Shown here piece after piece: positions 36,680 through 44,701 of a DNA stretch of 64,000 nucleotides. The stretch comes from Paludibacteraceae bacterium. GTDB taxonomy: Bacteria; Bacteroidota; Bacteroidia; Bacteroidales; Paludibacteraceae. Positions within the stretch are counted from its first letter, which is position 1; each line of letters opens with the position of its first letter. The DNA lies in the NCBI GenBank assembly GCA_017467185.1, contig JAFTSS010000004.1:16779-80778 (forward strand). The letters are read 5' to 3'. The notes beneath the pieces were generated by a model, which saw nothing but the letters and a program-made list of their open reading frames with translations, ran no database searches and was not told the origin of the DNA. A program made the position numbers and the translations under genes.

Positions 36680-38215
36680 ATGACTTACGACAAAATATTA
36701 GTGCTCGACTTTGGTTCGCAATACAACCAACTCATCGCACGCCGTATTCGTGAGATGGGCGTGTTCAGCGAGTTGCGTTCGCACGACCTCACAGCAGAGC
36801 AAATTCGCGCAATACCAGGCGTGAAAGGTATCGTATTCAGTGGCGGACCTAAGTCGGTATACGAAGCAGACGCATTCAATTGCGACCCGGAAATTTTCTC
36901 TATGGGATTGCCTATCCTCGGTATCTGCTATGGTATGCAATTGACCAGCAAATTCTATGGCGGTGTAATCGAAAAAGGTACTACAAAAGAGTATGGTAAA
37001 ATGCCTATTTACGTAGAAGACGATTGTCTTTTGTTTGATGGACTTCCAAAGACACAAGACGTGTGGATGTCGCACGGCGACCACGTAGCTCGTCATCCCG
37101 AAAACTTCCGCATGGCAGCTAAGAGTGATAACGGACTTGCAGCAGCAATCTACAATCCAGAACTCAAAACATACCTCGTGCAATTCCACCCAGAGGTGCG
37201 CGGTTCGGTATATGGTACAGATATTATTGCTAACTTCGTGTTCAAAGTGTGTGAAGCACAAAAGAATTGGACAATGGAGAGCTATATCGACATGCAAATC
37301 GCAAAAATCCGTGAACAAGTGGGAGACCGCAAAGTGTTGTGCGGCTTGAGCGGAGGTGTTGACTCTACAGTAGTGGCAGTGCTTATCCATAAAGCAATTG
37401 GCGACCAACTCACATGTATGTTCATCGACCACGGTATGCTCCGTAAAAACGAGGGCGACCAAGTGATGGACATGTGTAAAGACCTCTTCGGTATCAACGT
37501 AGTGCGCATCGATGCACGCGAACGTTTCTTGGGTAAATTGGCAGGTGTAGCTGACCCAGAACGTAAACGTAAAATCATTGGTAACGAGTTCGTTTACTGC
37601 TTCGACGAAGAGAGTGCTAAACTTGGCGACTTCGATTTCTTGGCACAAGGCACACTCTATACTGACGTGATTGAGTCGGGTACAAAAACAGCTCAAACCA
37701 TCAAATCGCACCACAACGTAGGCGGACTTCCAAAAGATATGAAATTCAAACTCGTTGAGCCACTCAACGTATTGTTTAAAGACGAAGTGCGCGTGTTGGG
37801 CGAAGCATTAGGCATCCCTTCTGCTATGGTATGGCGTCAACCATTCCCAGGTCCAGGCTTGGCAATTCGTATCATTGGCGACATCACAGAAGCAAAACTT
37901 CATATCGTGCGCGAGAGTGATGCAATTCTCCGTGAAGAGATTGCAAAAGCAGGCCTCGACCGCGAAATCTGGCAATACTTCACCGTGTTGACCAACCTTC
38001 AAAGCGTTGGCGTTATGGGCGATGAGCGTACATACGATTATGCACTTGGCATCCGTGCCGTAACATCAATCGACGGTATGACAGCCGATTGGGCACGCAT
38101 CCCTTACGATGTGCTCGACATCATCTCACGTCGTATTGTCAACGAAGTGAAAGGCGTCAACCGCATCATTTACGACATCACCTCAAAACCACCAGCAACT
38201 ATCGAGTGGGAATAA
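36680..38215 (+). CDS. guaA: GMP synthase (glutamine-hydrolysing)
   Basis: Amidates XMP to GMP. Of 511 residues, the class I glutaminase domain covers about 1-195 ([18 protein letters not shown]; nucleophile in GICYGMQL), the ATP pyrophosphatase domain about 200-390 (P-loop [11 protein letters not shown]), and the C-terminal dimerisation domain ends KPPATIEWE, the typical terminus. The full length is as expected (510-525). It follows guaB in the operon. The identification is secure. Confidence 0.97.
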   Translation: MTYDKILVLDFGSQYNQLIARRIREMGVFSELRSHDLTAEQIRAIPGVKGIVFSGGPKSVYEADAFNCDPEIFSMGLPILGICYGMQLTSKFYGGVIEKGTTKEYGKMPIYVEDDCLLFDGLPKTQDVWMSHGDHVARHPENFRMAAKSDNGLAAAIYNPELKTYLVQFHPEVRGSVYGTDIIANFVFKVCEAQKNWTMESYIDMQIAKIREQVGDRKVLCGLSGGVDSTVVAVLIHKAIGDQLTCMFIDHGMLRKNEGDQVMDMCKDLFGINVVRIDARERFLGKLAGVADPERKRKIIGNEFVYCFDEESAKLGDFDFLAQGTLYTDVIESGTKTAQTIKSHHNVGGLPKDMKFKLVEPLNVLFKDEVRVLGEALGIPSAMVWRQPFPGPGLAIRIIGDITEAKLHIVRESDAILREEIAKAGLDREIWQYFTVLTNLQSVGVMGDERTYDYALGIRAVTSIDGMTADWARIPYDVLDIISRRIVNEVKGVNRIIYDITSKPPATIEWE

Positions 38216-38318
38216 TGGTGCAAGGTGAGCGAAGAGAAAAATAATAAAATTCAGAATCTTTGACTATTAAGGCTGAATGAAGTTTACTTCAATTCAGAAT
38301 TAATAGGCAAAGATTCAA

Positions 38319-38344
38319 AAAATCAAACTCGTTTTGATTTTTTT
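38319..38344 (+). terminator. Probable terminator after guaA
   Basis: AAATCAAAC and GTTTTGATTT with a 2-3 nt loop and T run, about 105 bases after the guaA stop. Just upstream, GAATCTTTG and CAAAGATTC form another long inverted pair (38254-38316). Confidence 0.55.
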
Positions 38345-38386
38345 ACAAAGAATTTTATTTTTTTACCCCTCTTCCGAACCGCAGCC

Positions 38387-38500
38387 CATTATCACGAACC
38401 GCAAGGTGAGTAATAAACCCAGAAGGGTATCACGAACCTTAGATAAGGTGAGTAATAAACCCAGTAGGGTATTACGAACCTTAGATAAGGTGAGTAATAA
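38387..38500. repeat. 42-bp tandem repeat, about 2.5 units
   Basis: Units begin at 38406, 38448 and 38490 (GTGAGTAATAAACCCAGAAG then GGTATCACGAACCTTAGATA). The remainder of the guaA-purA gap (38501-38608) has ACATAAAAGACATAAGAACA and CTCGCTACTAAAAATCTAAA words; I see no ORF or clear promoter for purA. Confidence 0.65.
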
Positions 38501-38608
38501 AAACATAAAAGACATAAGAACATAAAAAACTTGTTTTCCTGTCTTCATGTCTAATAAAAATAACAACGAGCCAAGCGAGTAAGTCTCGCTACTAAAAATC
38601 TAAAAAAA

Positions 38609-39901
38609 ATGCAAGAAAGAAACAATACATTAGTTGTAGTCGGCGTGCAATGGGGCGATGAAGGCAAAGGCAAAATGACCGACTATCTTGGACAACATGC
38701 CGATGTAGTAGTGCGTTATCAAGGTGGTAACAACGCCGGTCACACTATCACATTTGGCGGCAACAAATACGCCCTTCAATCAATTCCTTCAGGAGTTTTC
38801 AACCCTCATATCAAAAACGTAATGGCAAACGGTATGGTCATCAACCCAAAAGCCGCAATTGCCGAATTAGAAGGTTTGAAACAACGCGGAATCTCAGATT
38901 TCCAACTCTTTATCTCCGATCGTGCAGCGGTTATTATGCCTTATCATATTGCTCTCGATGGCGCGTATGAAGCATTGAAAGGCGGAAAACAAATCGGTAC
39001 TACTAAAAAAGGTATCGGCCCAGCTTATTGCGACAAATACAGCCGTGTAGGTATCCGTATTGGCGACCTTATCGACCCTGAATACTTCGCAGAACGCCTT
39101 CGCGATGCACTCACACAAAAGAATGTAGAACTTCGTGCATTAGGACTCGAAGAGATGGATTTCGATACACTCTACAACGAATTCCTTGCCTACGGCGAAG
39201 TCCTTCGTCCTTATATTTGCGACACATCAATCCTTCTCAATAAAGAGATTGAAGAAGGCAAAAAAGTTTTGTTCGAAGGCGCACAAGGTGTCATGCTCTG
39301 TATCGAAAACGGCACATATCCATTCGTAACATCCTCATCGCCAACAGCCGCAAGCGTACCACTCGGCGCAGGCGTAGCCCCACGCTACATCAATCGCGCT
39401 TTAGGTATCTGCAAAGCTTATACAACACGCGTAGGTGCAGGCCCATTCCCAACTGAACTCGAAGGCGAATTAGCTGACTACATCCGCGAACGCGGTCACG
39501 AGTATGGCACCGTCACAGGTCGTCCACGCCGTGTAGGCTATCTCGATGCAGTAGCCCTCCGTCACGCATGCCGTATTTCAGGCATCAACTATCTAAGCAT
39601 CATGTTGTTCGATGTGCTCACCGGAGTCGAAACCCTCAAAATCTGTACAGGCTACGAACTCGACGGCAAAGTCATCGACTACGTTCCAGCAACCCTCAGT
39701 GCCCTCGAACGCTGCAAACCAGTCTATATCGAACTCGAAGGTTGGAAAGAAGAAATTGAAGATGTTCGTGATTTTGATGCACTCCCAGCAGCCGCTAAAG
39801 CCTACCTCCGCAAAATCGAAGAACTCACCAACACCGAAATCGCCGTTGTCAGCGTAGGACCAGACCGCACACAAACAATCATGATAAAAGACATATTCTA
39901 A
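38609..39901 (+). CDS. purA: Adenylosuccinate synthetase
   Basis: GTP-dependent joining of IMP and aspartate, the first step to AMP. It is 430 residues long. The P-loop GVQWGDEGKGKMTDYLG lies near residue 10 with the NNAGHTI segment near 43, KGIGPAYCDK near 133 and GRPRRVGYLDAV near 300. The length is normal. PurB, encoded at the head of the operon, completes the AMP branch. A strong terminator follows 20 bases downstream. The identification is secure. Confidence 0.97.
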   Translation: MQERNNTLVVVGVQWGDEGKGKMTDYLGQHADVVVRYQGGNNAGHTITFGGNKYALQSIPSGVFNPHIKNVMANGMVINPKAAIAELEGLKQRGISDFQLFISDRAAVIMPYHIALDGAYEALKGGKQIGTTKKGIGPAYCDKYSRVGIRIGDLIDPEYFAERLRDALTQKNVELRALGLEEMDFDTLYNEFLAYGEVLRPYICDTSILLNKEIEEGKKVLFEGAQGVMLCIENGTYPFVTSSSPTAASVPLGAGVAPRYINRALGICKAYTTRVGAGPFPTELEGELADYIRERGHEYGTVTGRPRRVGYLDAVALRHACRISGINYLSIMLFDVLTGVETLKICTGYELDGKVIDYVPATLSALERCKPVYIELEGWKEEIEDVRDFDALPAAAKAYLRKIEELTNTEIAVVSVGPDRTQTIMIKDIF

Positions 39902-39920
39902 ACCCCAGATATTTCTATAA

Positions 39921-39950
39921 AATAAGCCGACTCACCCGAGCCGGCTTATT
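39921..39950. terminator. Terminator after purA
   Basis: AATAAGCCG and CGGCTTATT with inner CTC/GAG make a stem of 12 pairs around a short loop, ending the purB-purA operon. It has T residues on one side and A residues on the other, so it may work in both directions. Confidence 0.8.
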
Positions 39951-39954
39951 TGTT

Positions 39955-40250
39955 ATCCGTAGGAACACAACACGCCGCATCCAAACGAGCAAAGCCTCAC
40001 TCAGTAGGGACGCAGCGTGCTGCGTCCTATCAACCGTCAGGTTGAAAAAAACACAATCATTTGTCTCTAACGAGCCATAGGACACAGCTCACCGTGTCCC
40101 TACAATGAGAGGTTGTGTATGGTTTTACTTTTTTGTAGGTTTGCGTATTTGCATTTTCGGTAATTTAGGTTGTAGGGACGCTCGACTCATACATCCGATT
40201 AGCCTCTAAGCTAAAAAACTAAATAGCGCAGCACCTAGAACGTCTAGAAA
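39955..40250. repeat. Palindrome-bearing repeat, right member of a long inverted pair
   Basis: About 260 bp (39990-40250) is the near reverse complement of 30660-30925, including GGACGCAGCGTGCTGCGTCC and GGTTGTGTATGGTTTTACTT. Together they flank a 9-kb segment carrying the M15 peptidase, the membrane cassette and purB-guaB-guaA-purA. Confidence 0.8.
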
Positions 40251-40303
40251 AAAAATCAAAAAAAATCAAACAAACACTATAACAATCAAATATCCAACAA
40301 AAA

Positions 40304-40332
40304 ACCACATAACCGTTTATCAGTTATGTGGT
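40304..40332 (-). terminator. Terminator of the four-small-gene operon
   Basis: ACCACATAAC and GTTATGTGGT form a 10-bp stem with a 9-base loop; on the minus strand it is followed by TTTTTTG. It lies about 40 bases after the last stop. Confidence 0.8.
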
Positions 40333-40369
40333 TGTTTGGTGTTTGTGTATAAATTTAATTAAATAATTC

Positions 40370-40735
40370 TTATTTTTTAAACATATTATTTAATATATCT
40401 ATAACTTTTTCTGGGTATTCAGATAATTTAATCTGCGTGCCAATTAAAGGAGGAGTAACATACATAGAAGGACAACATTTCACATTTGCAGCCACATAAG
40501 ATAAATCTATTTCAATTTCTTCGACACATTTTTTTACAGTAGATGCATCATAATGTCCAGTATTAAAAGCTTTTAACCTAATTTCAAATATTTTCTTAAT
40601 ATTTTGATTTATTTTATTAACTTTTTCATTTATTGGTTTTGATACTGCATGATTTGCATAGTTGCTTGCAATATCTCGTCCTCGATACATAGCCCCTATC
40701 ATTTTTTCAATAGAATTGTCATTATTTATAGCCAT
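40370..40735 (-). CDS. Hypothetical protein, fourth gene of a small-protein operon
   Basis: A 121-residue protein I do not recognise. It has no signal peptide or membrane segment. The N-terminal half is rich in Asn, Lys and Ile and probably helical; a CCPSMYVTPPLIG stretch lies near residue 87. It is the last of four genes of similar size transcribed leftward, 19 bases after the preceding gene's stop. Cytosolic location is likely. No motif suggests an activity. Confidence 0.7.
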   Translation of the reverse strand: MAINNDNSIEKMIGAMYRGRDIASNYANHAVSKPINEKVNKINQNIKKIFEIRLKAFNTGHYDASTVKKCVEEIEIDLSYVAANVKCCPSMYVTPPLIGTQIKLSEYPEKVIDILNNMFKK

Positions 40736-40754
40736 AATATTTCACTTTTTTCAA

Positions 40755-41096
40755 TTAATAAAAACCACGAAGAGCATTATTCATAATAGCTAAAGATTCC
40801 TCTACACCTTGCAAATATTGAGGTAGATATATTGTCCTACCATCTATATTTGCCACAATAGTACTCGAAAAATGAGAAGGATCTAATCTATTAATCTGTT
40901 GATGAAATTTTGGCATCAAACGTTCAATTTCTCTAACTTCATATTTAATAGAAGCAGCGTTGAGATGAGTAACAATACCACCATCATTCTCAAAAAGGCG
41001 CACAGCCTTAATGAGATGTTGGTTGATTTCCTGATTTATTCGTCTCAATTCGCCACTACTAATAAATGAGTCTTTTATCATACTAAATAAACCCAT
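40755..41096 (-). CDS. Hypothetical protein, third gene of a small-protein operon
   Basis: 113 residues, starting MGLFSMIKDSF. It is predicted helical (EVREIERLMPKFHQQINRLD) and soluble. The first four residues MGLF are shared with the first gene of the operon (MGLFGFFGTV), hinting at a common N-terminal role such as a short amphipathic helix, or at distant paralogy. Twelve bases separate it from the TerB-like gene. Unrecognised family. Confidence 0.7.
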   Translation of the reverse strand: MGLFSMIKDSFISSGELRRINQEINQHLIKAVRLFENDGGIVTHLNAASIKYEVREIERLMPKFHQQINRLDPSHFSSTIVANIDGRTIYLPQYLQGVEESLAIMNNALRGFY

Positions 41097-41108
41097 AATA
41101 GTATAAAA

Positions 41109-41426
41109 TTAAATATTAATTCCACAATGGAAACAAACAAGATTAAATACATTTATCTCTTCTTGTGAAGCTACACCATCAGCATTTATCATTTTGTGCA
41201 TAGCAACAGCAACAATAGCTTTGTTTTGAATATTCATTTTAGAAATTGTATTCAAACAAACATAAGGATTCATTTCTTTTGCTTCCTCAATATGACTATC
41301 TGTTATACCCAAATTTCTTTGCAAATCAATCATTGCTTCTGATTCGCCAATAGTAACTCTACGGTCTGCATTAATAATTTCAAGAAGTACAGCCGCAACT
41401 GATTTTTTTTCTAGATCTGTAAGCAT
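41109..41426 (-). CDS. TerB-like small protein
   Basis: A 105-residue helical protein resembling the tellurite-resistance TerB fold: two repeats of an acidic motif are visible, EIINADRRVTIGESEAM (about 16-32) and KMINADGVASQEEINVF (about 81-97), each with the Asp-x-x-V-x-x-x-E spacing typical of the superfamily. It lacks a membrane segment. It is the second gene of the four-gene operon. TerB-like domains are usually associated with membrane or stress systems and metal binding; the role here is unknown. Confidence 0.65.
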   Translation of the reverse strand: MLTDLEKKSVAAVLLEIINADRRVTIGESEAMIDLQRNLGITDSHIEEAKEMNPYVCLNTISKMNIQNKAIVAVAMHKMINADGVASQEEINVFNLVCFHCGINI

Positions 41427-41459
41427 AGTAATTAAAATTTAAAAGGTTGATAATATTTT

Positions 41460-41792
41460 TTAAAAATAAGTTTGACGTACATCACGCACAAGTTTAGTCA
41501 TTGTATCATAATATAAATCCAAAGATACATTACTACCATTATGATCAGATACCGTCATTTTCAAATCATCTTTGGTTAAAGTAGTTGTCATTTCTTTTCT
41601 TATAGCCTCAAGACAAGCATATATTTTTGCTGTATAGTCTAATATTATACGCTTTTCATAATCTTGAGGTGCTCTATATGCAAATTTTGCACAATAAGCT
41701 ATCATTTTATTAAATTCTAAATTACAATCATGAACTGCCGCATGAGTCAAAGCCCTGCGCTGCACCGTTCCAAAGAAACCAAATAATCCCAT
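41460..41792 (-). CDS. Hypothetical protein, first gene of a small-protein operon
   Basis: A 110-residue predicted soluble helical protein starting MGLFGFFGTVQRRAL. It contains a Cys/Tyr-rich middle (MIAYCAKFAYRAPQDYEKR) and no named motif. It begins 45 bases after the terminator of a 310-nt structured RNA on the same strand, so it is expressed either by readthrough of that terminator or from a promoter I could not identify. Unrecognised family. Confidence 0.7.
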   Translation of the reverse strand: MGLFGFFGTVQRRALTHAAVHDCNLEFNKMIAYCAKFAYRAPQDYEKRIILDYTAKIYACLEAIRKEMTTTLTKDDLKMTVSDHNGSNVSLDLYYDTMTKLVRDVRQTYF

Positions 41793-41836
41793 AATAATAA
41801 ATAATTTAAGGTTAATATACTCAAATAATTAGACAC

Positions 41837-41869
41837 AAAAAAAGCGGGACTGCACTGTTGCTGTTCCGC
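41837..41869 (-). terminator. Terminator of the 310-nt RNA
   Basis: GCGGAACAGC and GCAGTCCCGC pair imperfectly (two mismatches) around a 6-nt loop, followed by TTTTTTT on the minus strand. Confidence 0.6.
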
Positions 41870-42147
41870 ATTTCGAGGCTCTGGTATTGCCCTTGCACCG
41901 AACAAGCAACACCGAGCCCACGCTGATATGTACAAACACACGCCACCCACCGAGGTAGCATGCACATGGATATACACATCCCGAGGTCATCAAAATGCTG
42001 CAATGTCTTGGTGCATTAAAAAAGAATTTACCAGATTCCGAAATGCCAAGCCAAAGCGTATATATGACGCCTTATATATAATATGTCTTGTAAACATCCC
42101 ACCCACAACGACATCAATCGCCTCTCCCTCAAGCGTGGGCTCATTTA
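41837..42147 (-). ncRNA. Candidate 310-nt structured RNA upstream of the four-gene operon
   Basis: A consensus promoter, a GC-richer body in an AT-rich spacer and a terminator define one transcription unit with no convincing ORF. A perfect 11-bp closing stem joins GAGCCCACGCT to AGCGTGGGCTC (42142-42132 and 41924-41914), and a second possible stem pairs TTGTAAA with TTTACAA. The 3' end is a GCGG...CCCGC hairpin followed by seven T residues (41837-41869). I suspect conservation in other Bacteroidales but cannot name an Rfam family. It could be an independent RNA or an attenuated leader. Confidence 0.65.
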
Positions 42148-42153
42148 CAATGG

Positions 42154-42183
42154 CAAAGGTAGGAATTATTTTTCGAATAACAA
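42154..42183 (-). promoter_or_regulatory. Predicted promoter of the 310-nt RNA
   Basis: On the minus strand TTG (42183-42181), 19 bases, then TACCTTTG (42161-42154). The start would be near 42147. Confidence 0.72.
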
Positions 42184-42189
42184 AATAAT

Positions 42190-42700
42190 GTGTCGTTTTT
42201 TTTAGGAAAATTGTCTATTTTTCTAGAGAAAATATAGTTTTTTGGAGAGAATTTTGGAGTGTGGGATTTTGTTAAATGGTTAAGATATAGGATGATAGAT
42301 TTTTTTTGAGTGTTGAACTTTGTAAGAAATAGGGACTTGCAAAGTTTGCAAAGTTTGCAAAGTTGGGTGTAATATATTGATTATTAGTAACATTTGTTGT
42401 TTTTATGCTTGCGACGTGCAAAAATAGGCTTTTCTTAACAGTAAGAAAATCAGCATGTTATTAACTTTGCGAACTTTGCAATTGCAAAGTTGGCTTTGTG
42501 TGATGAATTTTATTATCAGAAGGTACAAAACTTTGTGAACTTTGCAAATGGGTGGTGATGAAGTGGCTGTTTTCTTCGGTGAAGGTTGCTTGAGGGTTGC
42601 TGTTGGGTAGGGAATAGGGAGTAAGGAGTAGGGAGTTATTTTAAAGTTTTTTGTTTATTTTTTTTGGGAATAATTGTTTTTATTTTTTTACTAGATATCA
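42190..42700. other. AT-rich spacer with GCAAAGTTT words
   Basis: No ORF. TTTGCAAAGTTTGCAAAGTT-type tandem words occur at 42338-42365 and 42464-42550, with relatives at 57745-57840. A GGTTGCTTGAGGGTTGCT word near 42585 also occurs near 950. Confidence 0.45.
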
Positions 42701-42705
42701 ATAAA

Positions 42706-42740
42706 AAAAGTCTGTCTCCATTGAAGGAAACAGACTTTTA
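42706..42740. terminator. Terminator after secG
   Basis: AGTCTGTCTCC and GGAAACAGACT pair with one mismatch around a short loop; on the minus strand a T run follows. Confidence 0.75.
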
Positions 42741-42759
42741 TGTTTTTTCTAGAAATTGA

Positions 42760-43116
42760 TTATTCTTCAGTAGCTGTAGCTTCTTCAGTTGCAACTTCAG
42801 TAGGGAGTTCTACTGCTGCATCGTCGAAACCTGCAGGTGCTTGAACTGGCAATTCTACTTGGTCAGAGATTTCTGATGTAGTAGTAGGAGCGTCAGTTTT
42901 GTGGAAAGCAGTTGCCAAAACACAGCAAACAACGATAGCGCAGATAAGACCCCAAGTAGTTTTTTCGAGGAAGTCAGTAGTTTTGCGTACGCCCATGATT
43001 TGGTTTGATGATGCAAAGTTAGCTGCAAGTCCACCACCTTTTGAGTTCTGTACCAATACGATAAGAATCAAAACGATAGCAAGAATAACAATTAAAATTG
43101 TAAGTAGTGAATACAT
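42760..43116 (-). CDS. secG: Preprotein translocase subunit SecG
   Basis: A small inner-membrane subunit of the SecYEG channel. 118 residues with two membrane helices (about 2-22 and 55-75) around the conserved cytoplasmic loop QNSKGGGLAANFASSNQIMG. The acidic Glu/Thr-rich tail from residue 76 is long compared with the E. coli protein, as is usual in Bacteroidetes. It is the last gene of the lptE-(TPR-like)-secG cluster, with start 6 bases before the previous gene's stop region. The identification is secure. Confidence 0.9.
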   Translation of the reverse strand: MYSLLTILIVILAIVLILIVLVQNSKGGGLAANFASSNQIMGVRKTTDFLEKTTWGLICAIVVCCVLATAFHKTDAPTTTSEISDQVELPVQAPAGFDDAAVELPTEVATEEATATEE

Positions 43117-43122
43117 TTTTTA

Positions 43123-43830
43123 CTAATTTTTATTATGATTATTTATTATTGTTTCTAGGAATTTAATTTGAAGTGCAAAGTTAGCACTTTTTTTTGGATT
43201 ATTCAAACTTATTGCCCTCAAAATTTCAATAGCCTCTAAATATTTTTGTTCTTTAATCAATTTTTTTGCATATTCTTCGGTAATTTCATTTGAATGTTGA
43301 GTGGTTAGAGGTAAGAGCTGAGAGTTATTCGATAAGTCCGACCCGTCTGACCGGTTCGACAAGTCCGACATCTCCCATCTCCCATCTCGTGTCTCCTGTC
43401 TCGCATCTCGTGTCTCATCTTGTTTATTAGCTTGTCGTGCAAGTCGAGCAGCCTTTAGTTGTGCTGCAAGTTGTTGTAGGGTTTGTTTTTGTTCGGGGTT
43501 ATCATCTAAAGCAAAATAATCAGTAGTTGGTAGAGACGCAATATATTGCGTCTCTACTTGTAGTGCGTTGTTTGTTTTTTGAGACGCAATGTATTGCGTT
43601 TCTGCTGTTAAATAGTTGTAGAATAGACGACGGTTAGAAATGTGCATGCCATGCAGCATCAATTCTTCTTCGAACATTGCATCATCGGCTACGTACAAAG
43701 CTCGTAGGTATATCCAGTGTAGAGTCTCGCAGTAGGGATACGTCTCCACCAAACGGCGTAGTTCCTCGCTCGAAGCATTAGCCACGAGTTCTGGATTGGT
43801 TAAATATCTATTTATATCCGTTCTATTCAT
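43123..43830 (-). CDS. TPR-like protein of the lptE-secG cluster, with repeat-encoded insertions
   Basis: From memory, a Bacteroidales protein of this kind regularly lies between lptE and secG. I take the ATG at 43830 (MNRTDINRYL). The N-terminal part (LVETYPYCETLHWIYLRAL) and C-terminal helices (KKLIKEQKYLEAIEILRAI) look like TPR-type helical pairs. The middle is dominated by repeat-encoded sequence: two copies of ETQYIAS from GAGACGCAATATATTGCGTC palindromes (43520-43602), a DETRDARQETRDGRWEM segment and DLSNRSDGSDLSN. The role is unknown, possibly linked to envelope assembly by context only. Confidence 0.75.
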   Translation of the reverse strand: MNRTDINRYLTNPELVANASSEELRRLVETYPYCETLHWIYLRALYVADDAMFEEELMLHGMHISNRRLFYNYLTAETQYIASQKTNNALQVETQYIASLPTTDYFALDDNPEQKQTLQQLAAQLKAARLARQANKQDETRDARQETRDGRWEMSDLSNRSDGSDLSNNSQLLPLTTQHSNEITEEYAKKLIKEQKYLEAIEILRAISLNNPKKSANFALQIKFLETIINNHNKN

Positions 43831-43924
43831 GTCTAAAGTCACAAGTTTCACAACTCACAAGTCTCACATCTCACATCTCATATCTCATATCTCGTGTCTC
43901 ATATCTCGTGTCTAATATCTATTT

Positions 43925-44428
43925 TTACCAATTCGCCACTGTTCCGTTGAATATTTGGTCAACGATTTCTTCAATCATTTCATCAATGAGGGCGTCTTGC
44001 ACGTCGTTGAGTGTGCTTGAACTAGGGAATGTGCGGTTAGCAGAATAGCTATTGTCTGATTCGTCGCCTGTTACATTATTTATAAAGTGGACTTTAACGG
44101 TGAGGGTCAGGCGGTTTTCAGCTGCTAAGGCGTTAGCTCCGACTGAGAGAGGTACAAGGTTGTAGCCTGTGATTGCGCCAGAAATGTCGAGGTCGCCACC
44201 AGCTTTTACTATATTTAGGCGAGTTTGAGAGGCATAGATATTGTTGAGTTCATCGTTGAATTTTGTGGTTAGAGGCGGATATACCAATGCCGCATTGTTT
44301 GGAAATTCGGCAATCGTGATGCTCTTTATCTTTGAATAGTCGATACTTGCTCCATTGAATTTATAGGAGATAGTGCATGATGCCGCAAGTATGATGGTTA
44401 GTATTGCTAGGGGTATTATGCGTTTCAT
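43925..44428 (-). CDS. lptE: LptE-like outer-membrane LPS assembly lipoprotein
   Basis: Predicted lipoprotein plug of the LptD LPS-export channel. Starting at the ATG at 44428 (MKRIIPLAIL) gives 167 residues with a signal peptide ending LAASC (Cys18). The mature part shows the LptE pattern: short beta strand SYKFNGASIDYSKIKSITI, then FNDELNNIY and LTLTVKVHF. The 29 codons of possible upstream extension run through a GACATAATGACAT repeat and were rejected. The position between a sigma54-type regulator and secG matches the Bacteroidetes arrangement. Confidence 0.78.
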   Translation of the reverse strand: MKRIIPLAILTIILAASCTISYKFNGASIDYSKIKSITIAEFPNNAALVYPPLTTKFNDELNNIYASQTRLNIVKAGGDLDISGAITGYNLVPLSVGANALAAENRLTLTVKVHFINNVTGDESDNSYSANRTFPSSSTLNDVQDALIDEMIEEIVDQIFNGTVANW

Positions 44429-44462
44429 ATTATATGTTTGTTTAATACATAATAATATTATT

Positions 44463-44675
44463 TTTTTTAGACATAATGACATAATGACATAAGAACATAT
44501 TATTTTTTTTGACATATACCTTGCTACATCTGCGATGTATCTCGGTATAAGAATGACATATTAATAAATGTAACTTAAAAATCTGTCATTTTTTTTGCCA
44601 AGATAAAACTTTAGTTTTAGCGAGGCATATGTAAAGAAAATAAAGTTTGGCATTATGTCATTCTGTCTAAAAAAT
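44463..44675. repeat. GACATAATGACA-ended inverted element, copy 2
   Basis: The ends are TTTTAGACATAATGACATAA and TGTCATTCTGTCTAAAAAA. The interior (TTGCCAAGATAAAACTTTAG, AGCGAGGCATATGTAAA) is related to the copy at 18734-18955 in opposite orientation. Confidence 0.65.
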
Positions 44676-44701
44676 ACAATTTTTTTAGTGATTAAGTATA
44701 T

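Noticed and set aside
38387..38500. CRISPR-like direct repeats
   Set aside because: A 42-bp plain tandem repeat without spacers; only about 2.5 units.
41821..42003. Small ORF (MQHFDDLGMCIS...) on the minus strand
   Set aside because: It overlaps the 3' half of the structured RNA and its terminator; composition and position fit a chance ORF in a conserved RNA.
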